Below are positions 1 to 11,120 of a stretch of 64,000 nt of DNA, piece by piece. A program made the position numbers and the translations under genes. The DNA comes from Telopea speciosissima (Eukaryota; Streptophyta; Magnoliopsida; Proteales; Proteaceae). The stretch covers positions 53,561,464 to 53,625,463 of the forward strand of contig NC_057917.1 of assembly GCF_018873765.1 (NCBI RefSeq). The letters are read 5' to 3'. Each line of letters starts with the position of its first letter. The first letter of the stretch is position 1. Below the pieces are notes generated by a model. The model was given only the letters and a program-made list of their open reading frames with translations, did not search any database and had not been told where the DNA came from.

Positions 1-1887
1 TGCAATAACTCGGGAAGACATTGTGGATCCTTCCATTCTCACCACAATGCAACCTCAATTATTACTATGGAGCCCGCGCCGGTCGTAGTCATCACCACCC
101 GAGTCGACCCCGATAACCATTACTACCCCTGGCCTGGCCTCTCTAACTCTCCACAGCGAGGTGCTCGGCTACCCAACACCTAAACCCCTGTTGGTAAGGG
201 TCGTAGCATAGGAACCGAGCCTAACCACGAGATATACTACATGAATCCTATCGTGTTGAGAGGTACATCCGGGTGTGTCAACGTCCCATTCCATCTAACA
301 CCGGTACCAAGACAACACGGCGCATATAGGCAAGAATGAGATGCAATATACAATTCCACGTGACACGGGGTTCGGTGCGATTCCTGACACGTAACCCAAC
401 ACAAATCCATATCATCCAAATCATCATCATCGAATAAGAATAAATGCAAATATGCAATCATGCTTGAATGATAATGTCACAATATAATTCATAAATGCAT
501 GAATAAGCAATAGTAAACAAGCTCAAATCACCCAAACCCACTCACCAATTACTTCAAATGGAATTTGTATAAGCGCAACGATTCCGCTCAAAATCACTCC
601 ATTGCACATATGTTGGCGCCTATGGAAGTGAATAAGAGTGTGAGAGAGTGTAGGGGAGGCCTCATAGAGAAACCCCACCGTTTACATAAGTTATAAGCCT
701 TAAAACACGCATCGGAGGCAACGTCGGACTCAAGAGCTGCCTCCGACCTTGCCTCCGACCTTCCCTGCGAGCTCAGGACACATCGGAGGCAAACATCGGA
801 CTCACGATCTTGCCTCCGATGCAACCCAAGTGTGATTTCAAGGTCTTTAAAAGCCCGGGTTGTCCCATTTGGTTCTCTAAGCCTCAAGGGACAAGGGAGG
901 GGTGTCTTGGAGTCTATTTGGGTCTTAGAAACACCCAACATTCAAAGATTTAAGGGGTTTAAAGGATCAAAAGCTCAAAAATCCAGATTTGGGGTTTTCT
1001 TTGGTGGTTGAAGCTTTAGAATCAAATAGATTCAAGAAGAGGTCAAAATAGAGTTCTTTATAGGATTGTAATGAAAATGGGAAAGCATCCTACAAGGGGA
1101 AACTACACATGACTCGAGCTAACCCTTTGGGTTTCAAAAAGAAATCCCCATCTTGGGGCTGTAACCAACGAACCACCCAAGCTCAAACGAGCAAGGGGGA
1201 AGAGAGAGAAAATGGGGGAAAAGGGCACTTGGCTTACCTGGTTTGAGGTACACACGATGTGCCCTCTTTAAAGCTCCAAACCCGGCAAGCTTCCTTCTTC
1301 TTCTTCCCTTCCTTCTCCTCCTTCTCCTCCTCTCTTCAAAGCTCTCCTCTCCTTTCACGATTAGGTTAGGAAAGAGAAAGAAAAAGAAAGACTAAGGAAT
1401 AGTCTTACCCCTCTCTCTCATATAGACTTCACATTTATTGGCCTATTTGGATAAGGCCTCATAAGTGTAACCTAGGGTCTATTTGGGTAGGGTCAAACAT
1501 GGCGGGCACCAATAGCACCTTAGCCACGTGGTCTCACCCACAAGGGTCCTTGTTAGCATTGGATGCGGGGTCGGAGGCAGCCGAGTAACCTTGCCTCCGA
1601 TGCGAGTAGGAAGGTGGTTCCCACCATAAGAGGTCGTGGCCTTTGGACCACACTTCGAGGGCTTTGAGAGGGCAGAAGCACACAATAAAATTTGGTCAAC
1701 TACTTACCCCGACACGTCAAGGGGCAACCTCCATGGTCCCGACTAGTTTCCATAGGCAACCTCGTACTATGGTCAATATAGTGGTTTGACCACCAAGTGA
1801 GAACAACTCACCGGCATACGTGGCAGTGATAACTACACGTCACGGGAAGAATTAATAATTAATTATACTCCGGGTGCGGGTATAACA
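1..1887 (-). repeat. 3' LTR (partial) of the minus-strand retrotransposon
   Basis: It is collinear with 6710-8599 and ends ATAACA at 1887, where the polypurine tract begins. Short ORFs in it are spurious: they repeat in both LTRs with different frames and breaks, for example the Cys/Arg-rich minus-strand ORFs near 594-941 and 7303-7580. Confidence 0.85.
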
Positions 1888-1900
1888 TTCTCCCCACCTT
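1888..1900 (-). other. Polypurine tract
   Basis: The minus strand reads AAGGTGGGGAGAA directly against the LTR that starts TGTTATACCC. This is the standard site for plus-strand DNA priming in gypsy-type elements and sets the element's direction. Confidence 0.75.
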
Positions 1901-4900
1901 ACAAGAAATTTTGTCCCGAAATTTGAGGCGCTAGGGTCTCAAGTGATAAGGGCGTTGGATAACATCCCAAGTCACCCACATCTTAAACTAAGTCAAAGGT
2001 CGGGTCAAGATGAGGCGTGCCTACATGTCACCGCAAGTCGGTTCCACAATTCTCTTTTCCTTACGGTCACATTACCACAGGGTGTGGTTCACAATAACCC
2101 TAGGAAAACGGGTTCCAACTACTAAGTTAAGTCTCAAGGAACAAAGGTTCCCTAGATCTTCCGACGGTGATACCACTCTAGCCTTCACTACTCTGGTCAT
2201 TCTTGGGTTACAGATTTAACTGTCCATGACCCAACATAGGGTTCACATTGAAGGCTTTCACATCCGGTTGTCTCATTACCTAACCCAACTTTAGAATGAT
2301 TGGAATATTGATGGAATCTCCTATTGTTCACTCGATGAAGGAGGAACGCATTTGGTGATCCATTACCCCATTCATATCGTCGTTGGAGAAGGTTTTGTTA
2401 CATCCTTCAGTTTTAGCTTTCACAACCTTTAAACCTATAACACGCTTATCCCACGGGAAAGAGTCCACATCAGTCCTCTTCGAGAACCAACAACCTTTAC
2501 TAGCTTTTGTCCAAGTCAACTCTTCAAGCAGTCTCCATAATTTAACCTATCCGGTCATTAAATTCATTATTCATTACCCTAAGGTTTGGTCAACCAAGGT
2601 CGGGGCTCCGCTAGTTTCACGCCAAGGTCGAGGTAAGTCATACTTGTAGTACCGGAGAATCACTCGTCACACAAGTCCAAGGTTCTAAGGGATATCTATA
2701 TATATTTATCACACCAATATGTAGGCATAGATTCAATAATTACATTCAAATCCCTATGGACATATCTGTCATCTAGGTCAATCCACAAGAACAAGAAGTT
2801 CTCAGTACGGTTCGCTAAGTCCTTTCTTTGGAAAGTCGAATCACGGTGTAGGACTTTCTCTATGAGTCTAAACAAGGTTTGGATGGACCAAGTAAAGTCC
2901 AAATAGAGTCATCACTAGCTTGAGGTGTTATGAGTGACTTCCAAATACACGTGACCTTCATGGCTTACTCAAATAAACAGCCCAAACCAGCCTATTACTT
3001 TCCTTTCCTAGTACCTACCCACAAGTTTAGATTCTACGCACCCCTTAAGGGTCTCTACCCGCATAGATTTAGGTTTTCCTATCCATAAGGTTTGAGTCCT
3101 TACGTTCATAGGGTCTAAGGATCTTCATCCTCAAGGGTAACTCTTCTCCTTTTAGGTAAGAGAGGAGTCACAGCGTTACCAATGCCTGCTAGTTCTTATT
3201 AGCTCGGCCCGATCGGTACAAGTCCTAACCTCTTTTAATTTTTTTGGTATTAACTAGACTCATGTGGTCCCCACAAATGGGTCACACAACAGGGTGTCCG
3301 ATCTAGGGTATAGGCACAAGATCATCACATATAGGTGTGGTCAAAAGGTCTCCAAAATAGGCTCAAAATCTTAAAAGAAAATCGGGTGGACTCACGAGCG
3401 ACGTCGGCCTCACGGTGCATTCGTGGCTCCTCCGTGAAAATAGGTAGAGCGGACTAACGGGCGGATGTGGAATGCAAATCCGTTCGTTCGCCCGTCTCGA
3501 AGTCTCAAAGGCCGAGAGAGTTGAAGTCAAACGGATCTACGGATGGACGCATGAGTGTGGATCCGTTCGTTGATCCGCATACAGTTTTAAAATGATAATT
3601 TCAAGTTTTGTGCGGAGCGGATTCACGACAAGTGGATCCGTTCGCTCGTCTGTTCGTAGAATTTTAACAAAACGAGCCACGAGTTTTAAAACTCATTTTT
3701 TTTGGCTCCAAAGAAAAGGACATAACCGCAGGGAGAAAAAGCTCTCTGGGACTTCCGTTTAAGCTCCCCTTAGGTGGTTTTCTTGTAATCTTAAGCCTCA
3801 AGGTTCAACTCTTACTTGTTCATGATATGACTTTCTTCTCATTCCTACTTTCTCTTTCTTGGATTTGGGATGAATCATCTTAAGTTGTGATCATGTCTTG
3901 ATTTTGCTTGTAATCCCATGGCCATGTACACCAAATTCATATCAAACCGATTGGTCGGAACTAGGGTTTTTAGGTGTAAATCAAGCCCTATTTGATCGAT
4001 GACACTAAGTTGTTGGATCCTTGTTTGATTATTGCATCTTTTATAAATTTTCAAGCCTTTGCAAGCATTTTAGAGATTGTTGCTATGTTTGTCATGTCTA
4101 GTTGAATTTTACTAGGATTATGTTCAGGTTTTGATTGTGGTAAAGTCCTCAATTCACAATATTTTGGGAAAACTCTCCAAGTTCAAATCTAAATTTTTAC
4201 ATGCCATAAAATCTCATAGAAAACTATCACATTGTCTTATCTTCAAACATATTTTCCTTGTATACATGATTGTTGATAAAATCCTTAGAATCTTTCCTCT
4301 TCTCTTTTGCCATATTTGATTCGGTCTTACTAGATAGGGCTTAGCTTACATTCTCTGAGTTGTCACAAATCATATTTACTTGTTTCCCAAGATTCAAACT
4401 TTCAACCACAAAATCTGAAAATTTTCTTTGAAGTTCAAGGCATGCTCCATGATTGAATAAACCCATTTCTTGCTTGAACCCACTATTTTGTATAAAATAT
4501 TACTTTTTAGGCATATTATGACCATGAATCTTCATTATTTATCATGTCATTCACATAATGGCCATGCCTTTCCTTTTTCTCCAACTTCTTAGATCACAAT
4601 TTGAAAAAAAATCAGAAATTTCTAGCCTAAGAATCCTGCTGTAACTTAATTGCCTTGGGAAAAGAATCAAAGGCTAGGTTTTAAACCCCATAACCTTACA
4701 TTGATCATCTACTTAGGCCTTAACATTCAAGGTACTAATTTGCTATCTATTTGACTCTTGGTTGCAGGTTAAAACAATTAATGGCTCCAAGAACACAGCG
4801 TGCATGCGTTGAACAAGTTGCACCACTGTGCTAGATCCACTATAGTTTCAAAAGATAGAGGACCAAGAGCTTTACCAAGACTACTTTCGCTTAAAAAATA

Positions 4901-6080
4901 TAGTGGAAGGGGAATGTAGTATTGGATGATCTCAAAGCTTACATGGTGGGGCGGAGATTCGAGGCATTGGGGTGGACCAACATTCTCAACCTTCCCGAAC
5001 CATACTACCCAAAACTCATTCTCTATTTCTATGCAAATCAACACCGGAACCCGGGCACACAAAACTATCGGGTTGTTTCATATGTCAAGGGGGTTCCTAT
5101 AGCCTTCATTGCAAGACACGGTTGGCCTGGTGTTATCAACGTGTCCATTGGAGGAGCAAGGACCTATTGTTCACTTAGAAGGAATTCCTATACCTTAATC
5201 AAGTGGGAGGTATTGACATTCGACGACCATCAAAGCGGCTGAACTGCGAGTGGTGGATGGCTTCGATGAGGTCACGAAGCAACTCTCCAATCAGACTTGG
5301 CGCCTAGAGGGTATCGAGAGAGGGGTAGATGACATCGAGCTTTCTTGGTCGCGATGGTGGCGGTGGTGCAATGTCTAGCTCAGCTTTCTCTCAACAATTA
5401 AAGTTATCCCGGATCGGTTCTTATAGTTCTTGTCTTAGGATGAACAACTGGGAACTTTTAGAAATGGTAGACTTGTATATTTAATCGAGATGAACAGAAT
5501 CAAATGTTTTGAGTTGGAACAGATGAGATCTTGTATTCTCGAGTTGGGAAAGGCACAGCTTATGCCGAAGCAGAGTCCGGAACAATTATGGTGTTTAGAT
5601 TGGTATCTTTTGATTGAGTAGGATGGAGTCATATGTTTTTGTTGGAATGGATGAAATCATGAATATTGAAATAAGAAGGATATGGTTGCCTTCTGGGAAG
5701 ATTTGGAACAACTTGACATTTCTAATTAATCTTATATATATCTTTATGTACTTGCTTAATTCTCTCTTGTTTAAATCATTGTTGATAATTATGCTTGGTT
5801 ATAATTGGTTCATTATTGTTTATGAATTTTAACATATAGTTACTCATTTATGACCTACCTAAGGCTCAACCAAGCAATTTCAAAGTTGTAGCTTAACAGC
5901 CTATGGTTCAATTCCTAAGTTTCATGTTGCCTATTATCTTCTAAGTTATTGTTTCACCACAATCAGTCTTCTCCTATGTCTGCACACAATCATTTATGTT
6001 CTTAAAGATTTTTAATTTAGAACCTAATTGTGGAGAGTAAATCAAGAGTCCGCAAGACTGTGGTTGGTGCAGAGCATCTT
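1901..6080. other. Internal region of the LTR element, no intact genes
   Basis: About 4.2 kb between PPT and PBS. I see no continuous gag-pol on the minus strand; the open frames are 60-95 codons and carry no RT or integrase motif I can name. Around 3380-3660 there is a GC-richer, imperfectly repetitive stretch built on CGGATCCGTTCG-like words. A plus-strand transposon-protein fragment lies at 4922-5242, so this region may contain a nested insertion. The rest is AT-rich and featureless. Confidence 0.6.
4922..5242 (+). pseudogene. Fragment of a plant transposon-type protein
   Basis: A 106-residue frame contains RRFEALGW, LPEPYYPKLILYFYAN and VSYVKGVPI. This pattern (large hydrophobic start, EP-YP-L---FYAN, then V-G-) is what I know from the 'putative plant transposon protein' domain found in many retrotransposon-derived plant ORFs. 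It is opposite in strand to the host LTR element and lacks the rest of the protein, so it is probably a nested or captured remnant. No catalytic function is implied. Family assignment is from memory of the motif and needs a profile search. Confidence 0.45.
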
Positions 6081-6095
6081 TGGCTCTGATACCAT
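6081..6095 (-). other. Primer-binding site (initiator Met tRNA type)
   Basis: The minus strand reads TGGTATCAGAGCCA three bases inside the right LTR. This matches the 3' end complement of plant initiator tRNA-Met used by many LTR elements. Confidence 0.8.
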
Positions 6096-6097
6096 GT

Positions 6098-8599
6098 TGT
6101 CACACCCCTATCCCGACAAGGGATAAATTACAATATCAGGGTATGATTGGGGTGACACGCGTCATCCCACCTCACCGCCAGGATCTCGATGCAGTGGCCA
6201 ACTCACAGTCATAAACCAATATTACAATACAATAATATCAGAGTGCGAAAGACAAAGGAATATTACATTTTTAACGATCATAAAATAAGCGGAAGCGTTT
6301 ACAGTAGTTACCTCATGTTCACATGGCTAAGTGATACATAAATAGTTTGGATGGATATCCTGAATGACCATAGCATAACTACCCCAAAACAAGTATAACA
6401 ATAAATATTTATACAAGGCACGTGGCCCCAAAAAAACAAAGAAGGGAACAAGTCCCAAGTATCAATACAGCCGTATGCACAATCATCATGGGCAACCATC
6501 GCCATGATCCTCGATCCACGGTCTCGGCTCCACAAGTAATCATCGCATCGAAATCTAAAAAGAATGTGTACACGGGGTTAGCTCCACCGAGCTAGTGAGA
6601 GAGAAAAGGGGATGCACAATCACACAATCACAAATAGTCCATGGTGCATGCTATTATTAATTCATTTACCACCTAACACACAATGCTAAGTCAATGGGTA
6701 TATGCTCTGCAATAACTCGGGAAGACATTGTGGATCCTTCCATTCTCACCACAATGCAACCTCAATTATTACTATGGAGCCGCCCGGTCGTAGTCATCAC
6801 CACCGCAGTCGAGACCCGATAACCATTACTACCCCTGGCCGGCCTCTCTAACTCTCCACAGCGGCAGTGCTGCGGCTACCCAACACCTAAACCCTCGTTG
6901 GTAAGGGTCGTAGCATAGGGAAGCGAGCCTAACCACGAGATATACTACATGAATCCTATCGTGTTGAGAGGTACATCCGGTGTGTCAACGCCCCATTCCA
7001 TCTAACACCGGTACCAAGCACAACACGGCGCATACAGAAGAATGAGATGCAATATACAATTCCACGTAATACGGGGTTCGGTGCCAGATTTCCGCAAGAC
7101 CGTAACCCAACACAAATCCATATCATCCAAATCATCATCATCGAATAAGAATAAATGCAAATATGCAATCATGCTTGAATGATAATGTCACAATATAATT
7201 CATAAATGCATGAATAAGCAATAGTAAACAAGCTCAAATCACCCAAACCCACTCACCAATTACTTCAAATGGAATTTGTATAAGCGCAACGATTCCTCAA
7301 AATCACTCCATTGCACATATGTTGGCGCCTATGAAAGTGAATAAGAGTGTGAGAGAGTGTAGGGGAGGCCTCATAGAGAAACCCCACCATTTACATAAGT
7401 TATAAGCCTTAAAAGCGCATCGGAGGCAACGTCGGACTCGGCGGGCTGCCTCGACCTTGCCTCCGACCTTCCTGCGGGCTCGGGACACATCGGAGGCAAA
7501 CATCGGACTACCACGCGATCTTGCCTCCGATGCAACCCAAGTGTGATTTCAAGGTCTTTAAAGCCCGAGGGTTGTCCCATTTGGTTCTCTAAGCCTCAAG
7601 GGACAAGGAGGGGTGTCTTGGAGTCTATTTGGGTCTTAGAAACACCCAACATTCAAAGATTTAAGGGGGTTTAAAGGATCAAAAGCTCAAAAATCCAGAT
7701 TTGGGGTTTTCTTTGGTGGTTGAAGCTTTAGAATCAAATAGATTCAGCAAGAGGTCAAAATAGAGTTCTTTATAGGATTGTAATGAAAATGGGAAAGCAT
7801 CCTACAAGGGAAACTACACATGACTCGAGCTAACCCTTTGGGTTTCAAAAGAAATCCCCATCTTGGGGTCAGAACAACGAACCACCCAAGCTCAAACGAG
7901 CAAGGGGGAAGAGAGAAAAATGGGGGAAAAGGGCACTTGGCTTACCTGGTTTGAGGTACACACGATGTGCCCTCTTTAAAGCTCCAAACCCAAGAGCTGT
8001 TTCCTTCTTCTTCTTCCCTTCCTTCTCCTCCTTCTCCTCCTCTCTTCAAAGCTCTCCTCTCCTTTCACGATTAGGTTAGGAAAGAGAAAGAAAAAGAAAG
8101 ACTAAGGAATAGTCTTACCCCTCTCTCTCATATAGACTTCACATTTATTGGCCTATTTGGATAAGGCCTCATAAGTGTAACCTAGGGTCTATTTGGGTAG
8201 GGTCAAACATGGCGGGGCACCAATAGCACCTTAGCCACGGGGTCTCACCCACAAGGGTCCTTGTTAGCGGCATTGGATGCGGGTCGGAGGCAGCCGGTAA
8301 CCTTGCCTCCGATCGAGTAGGAAGGTGGTTCCCACCATAAGAGGTCGGGCCTTTGGACCACACTTCGAGGGCTTTGAGAGGCGTAAGCACACAATAAAAT
8401 TTGGTCAACTACTTACCCCGACACGTCAAGGGGCAACCTCCATGGTCCCGACTAGTTTCCATAGGCAACCTCGTACTATGGTCAATATAGTAGGGTTTGA
8501 CCACCGGTGAGAACAACTCACCGGCATACGTGGCGTGATAACTACACGTCACGGGGAAGAATTAATAATTAATTATACTCCTGGGGTGCGGGTATAACA
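6098..8599 (-). repeat. 5' LTR (complete) of the minus-strand retrotransposon
   Basis: It starts TGTCACACCC and ends GGTATAACA, giving TG...CA ends and 2,502 bp. From 6710 on it repeats window bases 1-1887 closely, with scattered 1-5 base indels that show independent decay. Confidence 0.85.
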
Positions 8600-9128
8600 C
8601 CCTTGGATGCCCCCGGACGTGCCCTAGGCGTTGAGGTCCCTGGAGAGGAACCAGATCCTTGTTTATTTCCGTCAGCTTGGTTGGACGAGGCAAAGGGTCA
8701 CAATCATCATATATATCCACCACGTGTCACTTGACGTAAGTGACATTACTTCTGCAAGTAGTTCTGTACTTCTGTTTATTTCTGCTAGTAGTAGTGATTC
8801 GGTGTCGATCTCTCTATATATATCCCACACCGTTTAGAAATCATTTAGAGTGAAACAGCTCATTAGCCTGTTTTAGACCCGGTTTATGCCTGTTTAGTCC
8901 GAATAAGGTTGCCCCAATTAAAGATCGAACACCGATCGACCGAAATGAAATTGTACCAGGCCCGCCCAAGGCAAGCCCGAATGCCTAAACGATTGGACAC
9001 GGTGCAGCCTGTAAAATTGGTGAGGCCTGGCTAGGCCCGACCGAGCCCGACCGGTTGACACCCCTACAATATGGGGGTGGGGTAGTCATTTTGCCACCCG
9101 TGTGTTTGGACGAATTTTTTTCGTGTAT
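8600..9128. other. Intergenic; hAT-like terminal remnant
   Basis: No gene seen. From about 8870 to 9066 the sequence is rich in CCCGA/CCGGT words and ends GGTTGACACCCCTA; its reverse complement, TAGGGGTGTCAACC, is a hAT-style terminus also present at 27971. The left terminus is not identifiable. Confidence 0.4.
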
Positions 9129-9270
9129 GGTTCCTGACCGGTGCGGTTCCCTAGTTCCTCTCACAAGAGGAGGGTGGACCCCACCTGGGCAGACTGTTCG
9201 GTCAGGTGCTCCAGGTGGGTCCCACCCCCTCTTGTGAGAAGAACTAGGGAACCGCACCGGTCAGGGAACC
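9129..9270. repeat. Long near-perfect hairpin (foldback)
   Basis: The left arm (from GGTTCCTGACCGGTGCGG) pairs with the right arm (CCGCACCGGTCAGGGAACC) over about 60 bases per arm, with a short centre near GACTGTTCGGTCAGG. The arms have few mismatches, so it is either young or maintained. It carries no coding capacity. Confidence 0.8.
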
Positions 9271-9399
9271 GTAGACGATAACGACTCGTGTTTGGACATG
9301 GGACGCACCGACCAAAACACGATCTTTTTTATTGCATTAAATGATAGGAAATACTAAACAAGGAAAGAATAGATAAGGAGGGATGCGATGACAAATCTA

Positions 9400-10395
9400 A
9401 AAGCTGATTATCCAATTAGGCTTATAAATTCTTTTGGAAAATTAAAATTCACCCAAAGTTTAAGGTCTTCTTTTGGCGTGTGCTAAATGCAAGACTTCCT
9501 ATCAAGGCTACTATTTCGAAATGGCTCCAGATTGATCCTTCCTGTGCTCTTTGTGGAAATGGTGTTGAATTCATCTGGCACCTTTTCCTATCTTGTGATT
9601 GGGTCAAACATGTTTGGGCGGTAGGACCATTGGATCTAAGATCTGATTTTCTGAACTTTGAAAGTTTGAAACATTTCTGTCTGTTCTTTTAGCGTAACTT
9701 AAAGTCCTCTAAACAAGATACTGCGTGGTTTTTTAGTGTTTTTATAATTACTTGCTACTACATTTGGTCTGTGAGAAACAAGGTTGTTATTGGTTCTGAG
9801 AAGCCTGATCCGAAATGGGTGTTGGATCAAACCCATAATTGGTTGAAAGATTTACAAATAGCCCCCCCTCCTTTCCTTCCCATGATGTAATAGACTGTAC
9901 TTCGGAGGTTGTATCTCTACCTTTTGCTATTTCCTTACCTTATTTTGATTTTCATGTTTTAATATGTGCAGGATACCATATATCTGGATTGAGTATGGCC
10001 GGCTGGTCCTATATCTTTTTAAAGGAAGGCAAGCTCATGTTTTTGGCTGCAGGGAATATCCAAGCTTTGAACTTTTTGGACCCATATCTTTTTGGAATTA
10101 CATATGGTCTTAAGCAAGCGGCCAGTATGGGGTTGAAGATTAAAGAAATATGATGCTTTAACAAACAAATCACCGACGTTCTTCCATCTCCAACCAAAGG
10201 CTCGTGGCCATGGCACCTTTTTAAGAAGTTCTTTACTATGGCCGATATGTCTCAGGATATTTCTTACCACTCTACTGGACATCCTTTATGTTTAAGTATA
10301 GCTTGGAATCTGGCAAAATATGGCCAGGCTATGAACAATGTGTATTATCCTAATATGTAATCCATCTTTTCTTTGTTTTCCATAAAAAAAAAAAG
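9400..10395 (+). mobile_element. 5'-truncated LINE (L1-type) remnant
   Basis: The frame around 9430-9690 reads FWKIKIHPKFKVFFWRVLNA then CALC...WHLFLSC, the zinc-binding domain (zf-RVT) that follows reverse transcriptase in plant L1-type LINEs. Downstream frames (WFFSVFIITCYYIWSVRNK; then a degenerate RNase-H-like stretch) are broken by stops. The element ends in an A-rich tail at about 10381-10395. The RT and endonuclease parts are absent, so it cannot move itself. Confidence 0.72.
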
Positions 10396-10897
10396 AAAAC
10401 AAAAGAAAGAAAGACAAGCGTTAGGTAGGCTGGAGATGATGAGTCGTACGAGTCATTAGCTGTTCACTTATTAAAGTCAAATTTTCCCCTTTTAGGGGAA
10501 AGATGAGCAAAGAATGGAATAGAATCAACGGACATGCTCGCTGGCTTGATTTAATTTCAAACAGTGGATAAGCTTAACAAGATTTGTTTTTCTATGTTTT
10601 TTGGTAACTGTAAACAATGTTAACATTTAACAAGACTTCACATAGCAATATTGCAATAATGCTTCTCCTCAGATTTTGCTCTTAGTAAGAACCGTTTCAC
10701 TAATATAGGATCGGGTAGTACCGATACCGAGACCAGGAATGGAAAGGGCAAAGGAGAGGGAGGGGTGTTCTTGGATTTATAGTTCACGATATCGGTCGCC
10801 GTCTTTATCGATATTGATACATAATGATTGTATCGGACCGTATGGACTTGATTTGATTATTCTGGATTAACACACTATCCTAAATCAGATTTCTGCC
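10396..10897. other. Intergenic, upstream of alpha-galactosidase A
   Basis: AT-rich single-copy-looking DNA. No ORF or repeat structure is evident apart from short ATCGGT words around 10710-10840. It probably contains the distal promoter of the gene at 11121. Confidence 0.4.
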
Positions 10898-10905
10898 TAT
10901 AAATA
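10898..10905 (+). promoter_or_regulatory. TATA box of alpha-galactosidase A
   Basis: The sequence CCTATAAATAGA is a near-ideal plant TATA box, about 220 bases before the ATG at 11121. A start site near 10930 would give a ~190-base leader containing the GA tract. Confidence 0.6.
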
Positions 10906-10987
10906 GAATAGGACCCGTTCTTTCCCCTGTTACTGAGTTAGTGAGTTGGGTCACTCTCCCGTTGTTCCTCTTTGTGCGCAGGCGGGG

Positions 10988-10990
<3 letters not shown>

Positions 10991-11023
<33 letters not shown>

Positions 11024-11031
11024 GGGGGGGG
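10991..11031 (+). repeat. (GA)n microsatellite and G-run in the leader
   Basis: About 14 GA units followed by a run of G. (GA)n tracts in 5' leaders are common in plant genes and can bind GAGA-type (BBR/BPC) factors; that role is inference here. Confidence 0.8.
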
Positions 11032-11120
11032 GACTTGGGTGTGGCCATAAAACAGGGGGGGTAGTGCTTAAGTGTCTGTTCTGGAACTGAAAGATTGATT
11101 TGTTGTGGAGGAAGAAAGAG

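Larger units (their letters stand above)
1..8599 (-). mobile_element. LTR retrotransposon, Ty3/gypsy-like signals, non-autonomous or decayed
   Basis: Bases 1-1887 are repeated at about 6710-8599 with small indels, and the two copies end in the same TATAACA. The right copy begins TGTCACACCCC at 6098, so the LTR is about 2.5 kb; the left LTR runs off the window. Orientation is minus: next to the right LTR the minus strand reads TGGTATCAGAGCC, the usual initiator-Met tRNA primer site, and next to the left LTR it reads AAGGTGGGGAGAA, a polypurine tract typical of plant gypsy elements. The internal 4.2 kb holds no intact gag, protease, RT or integrase in this orientation, so I call it a LARD-like or decayed element. 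The outer target duplication cannot be checked because the left end is missing. Confidence 0.82.

Noticed and set aside
594-1358. Minus-strand ORFs with Cys/Arg- or Lys/Arg-rich proteins in the left LTR
   Set aside because: They lie in the LTR, are broken differently in the other LTR copy, and have no domain.
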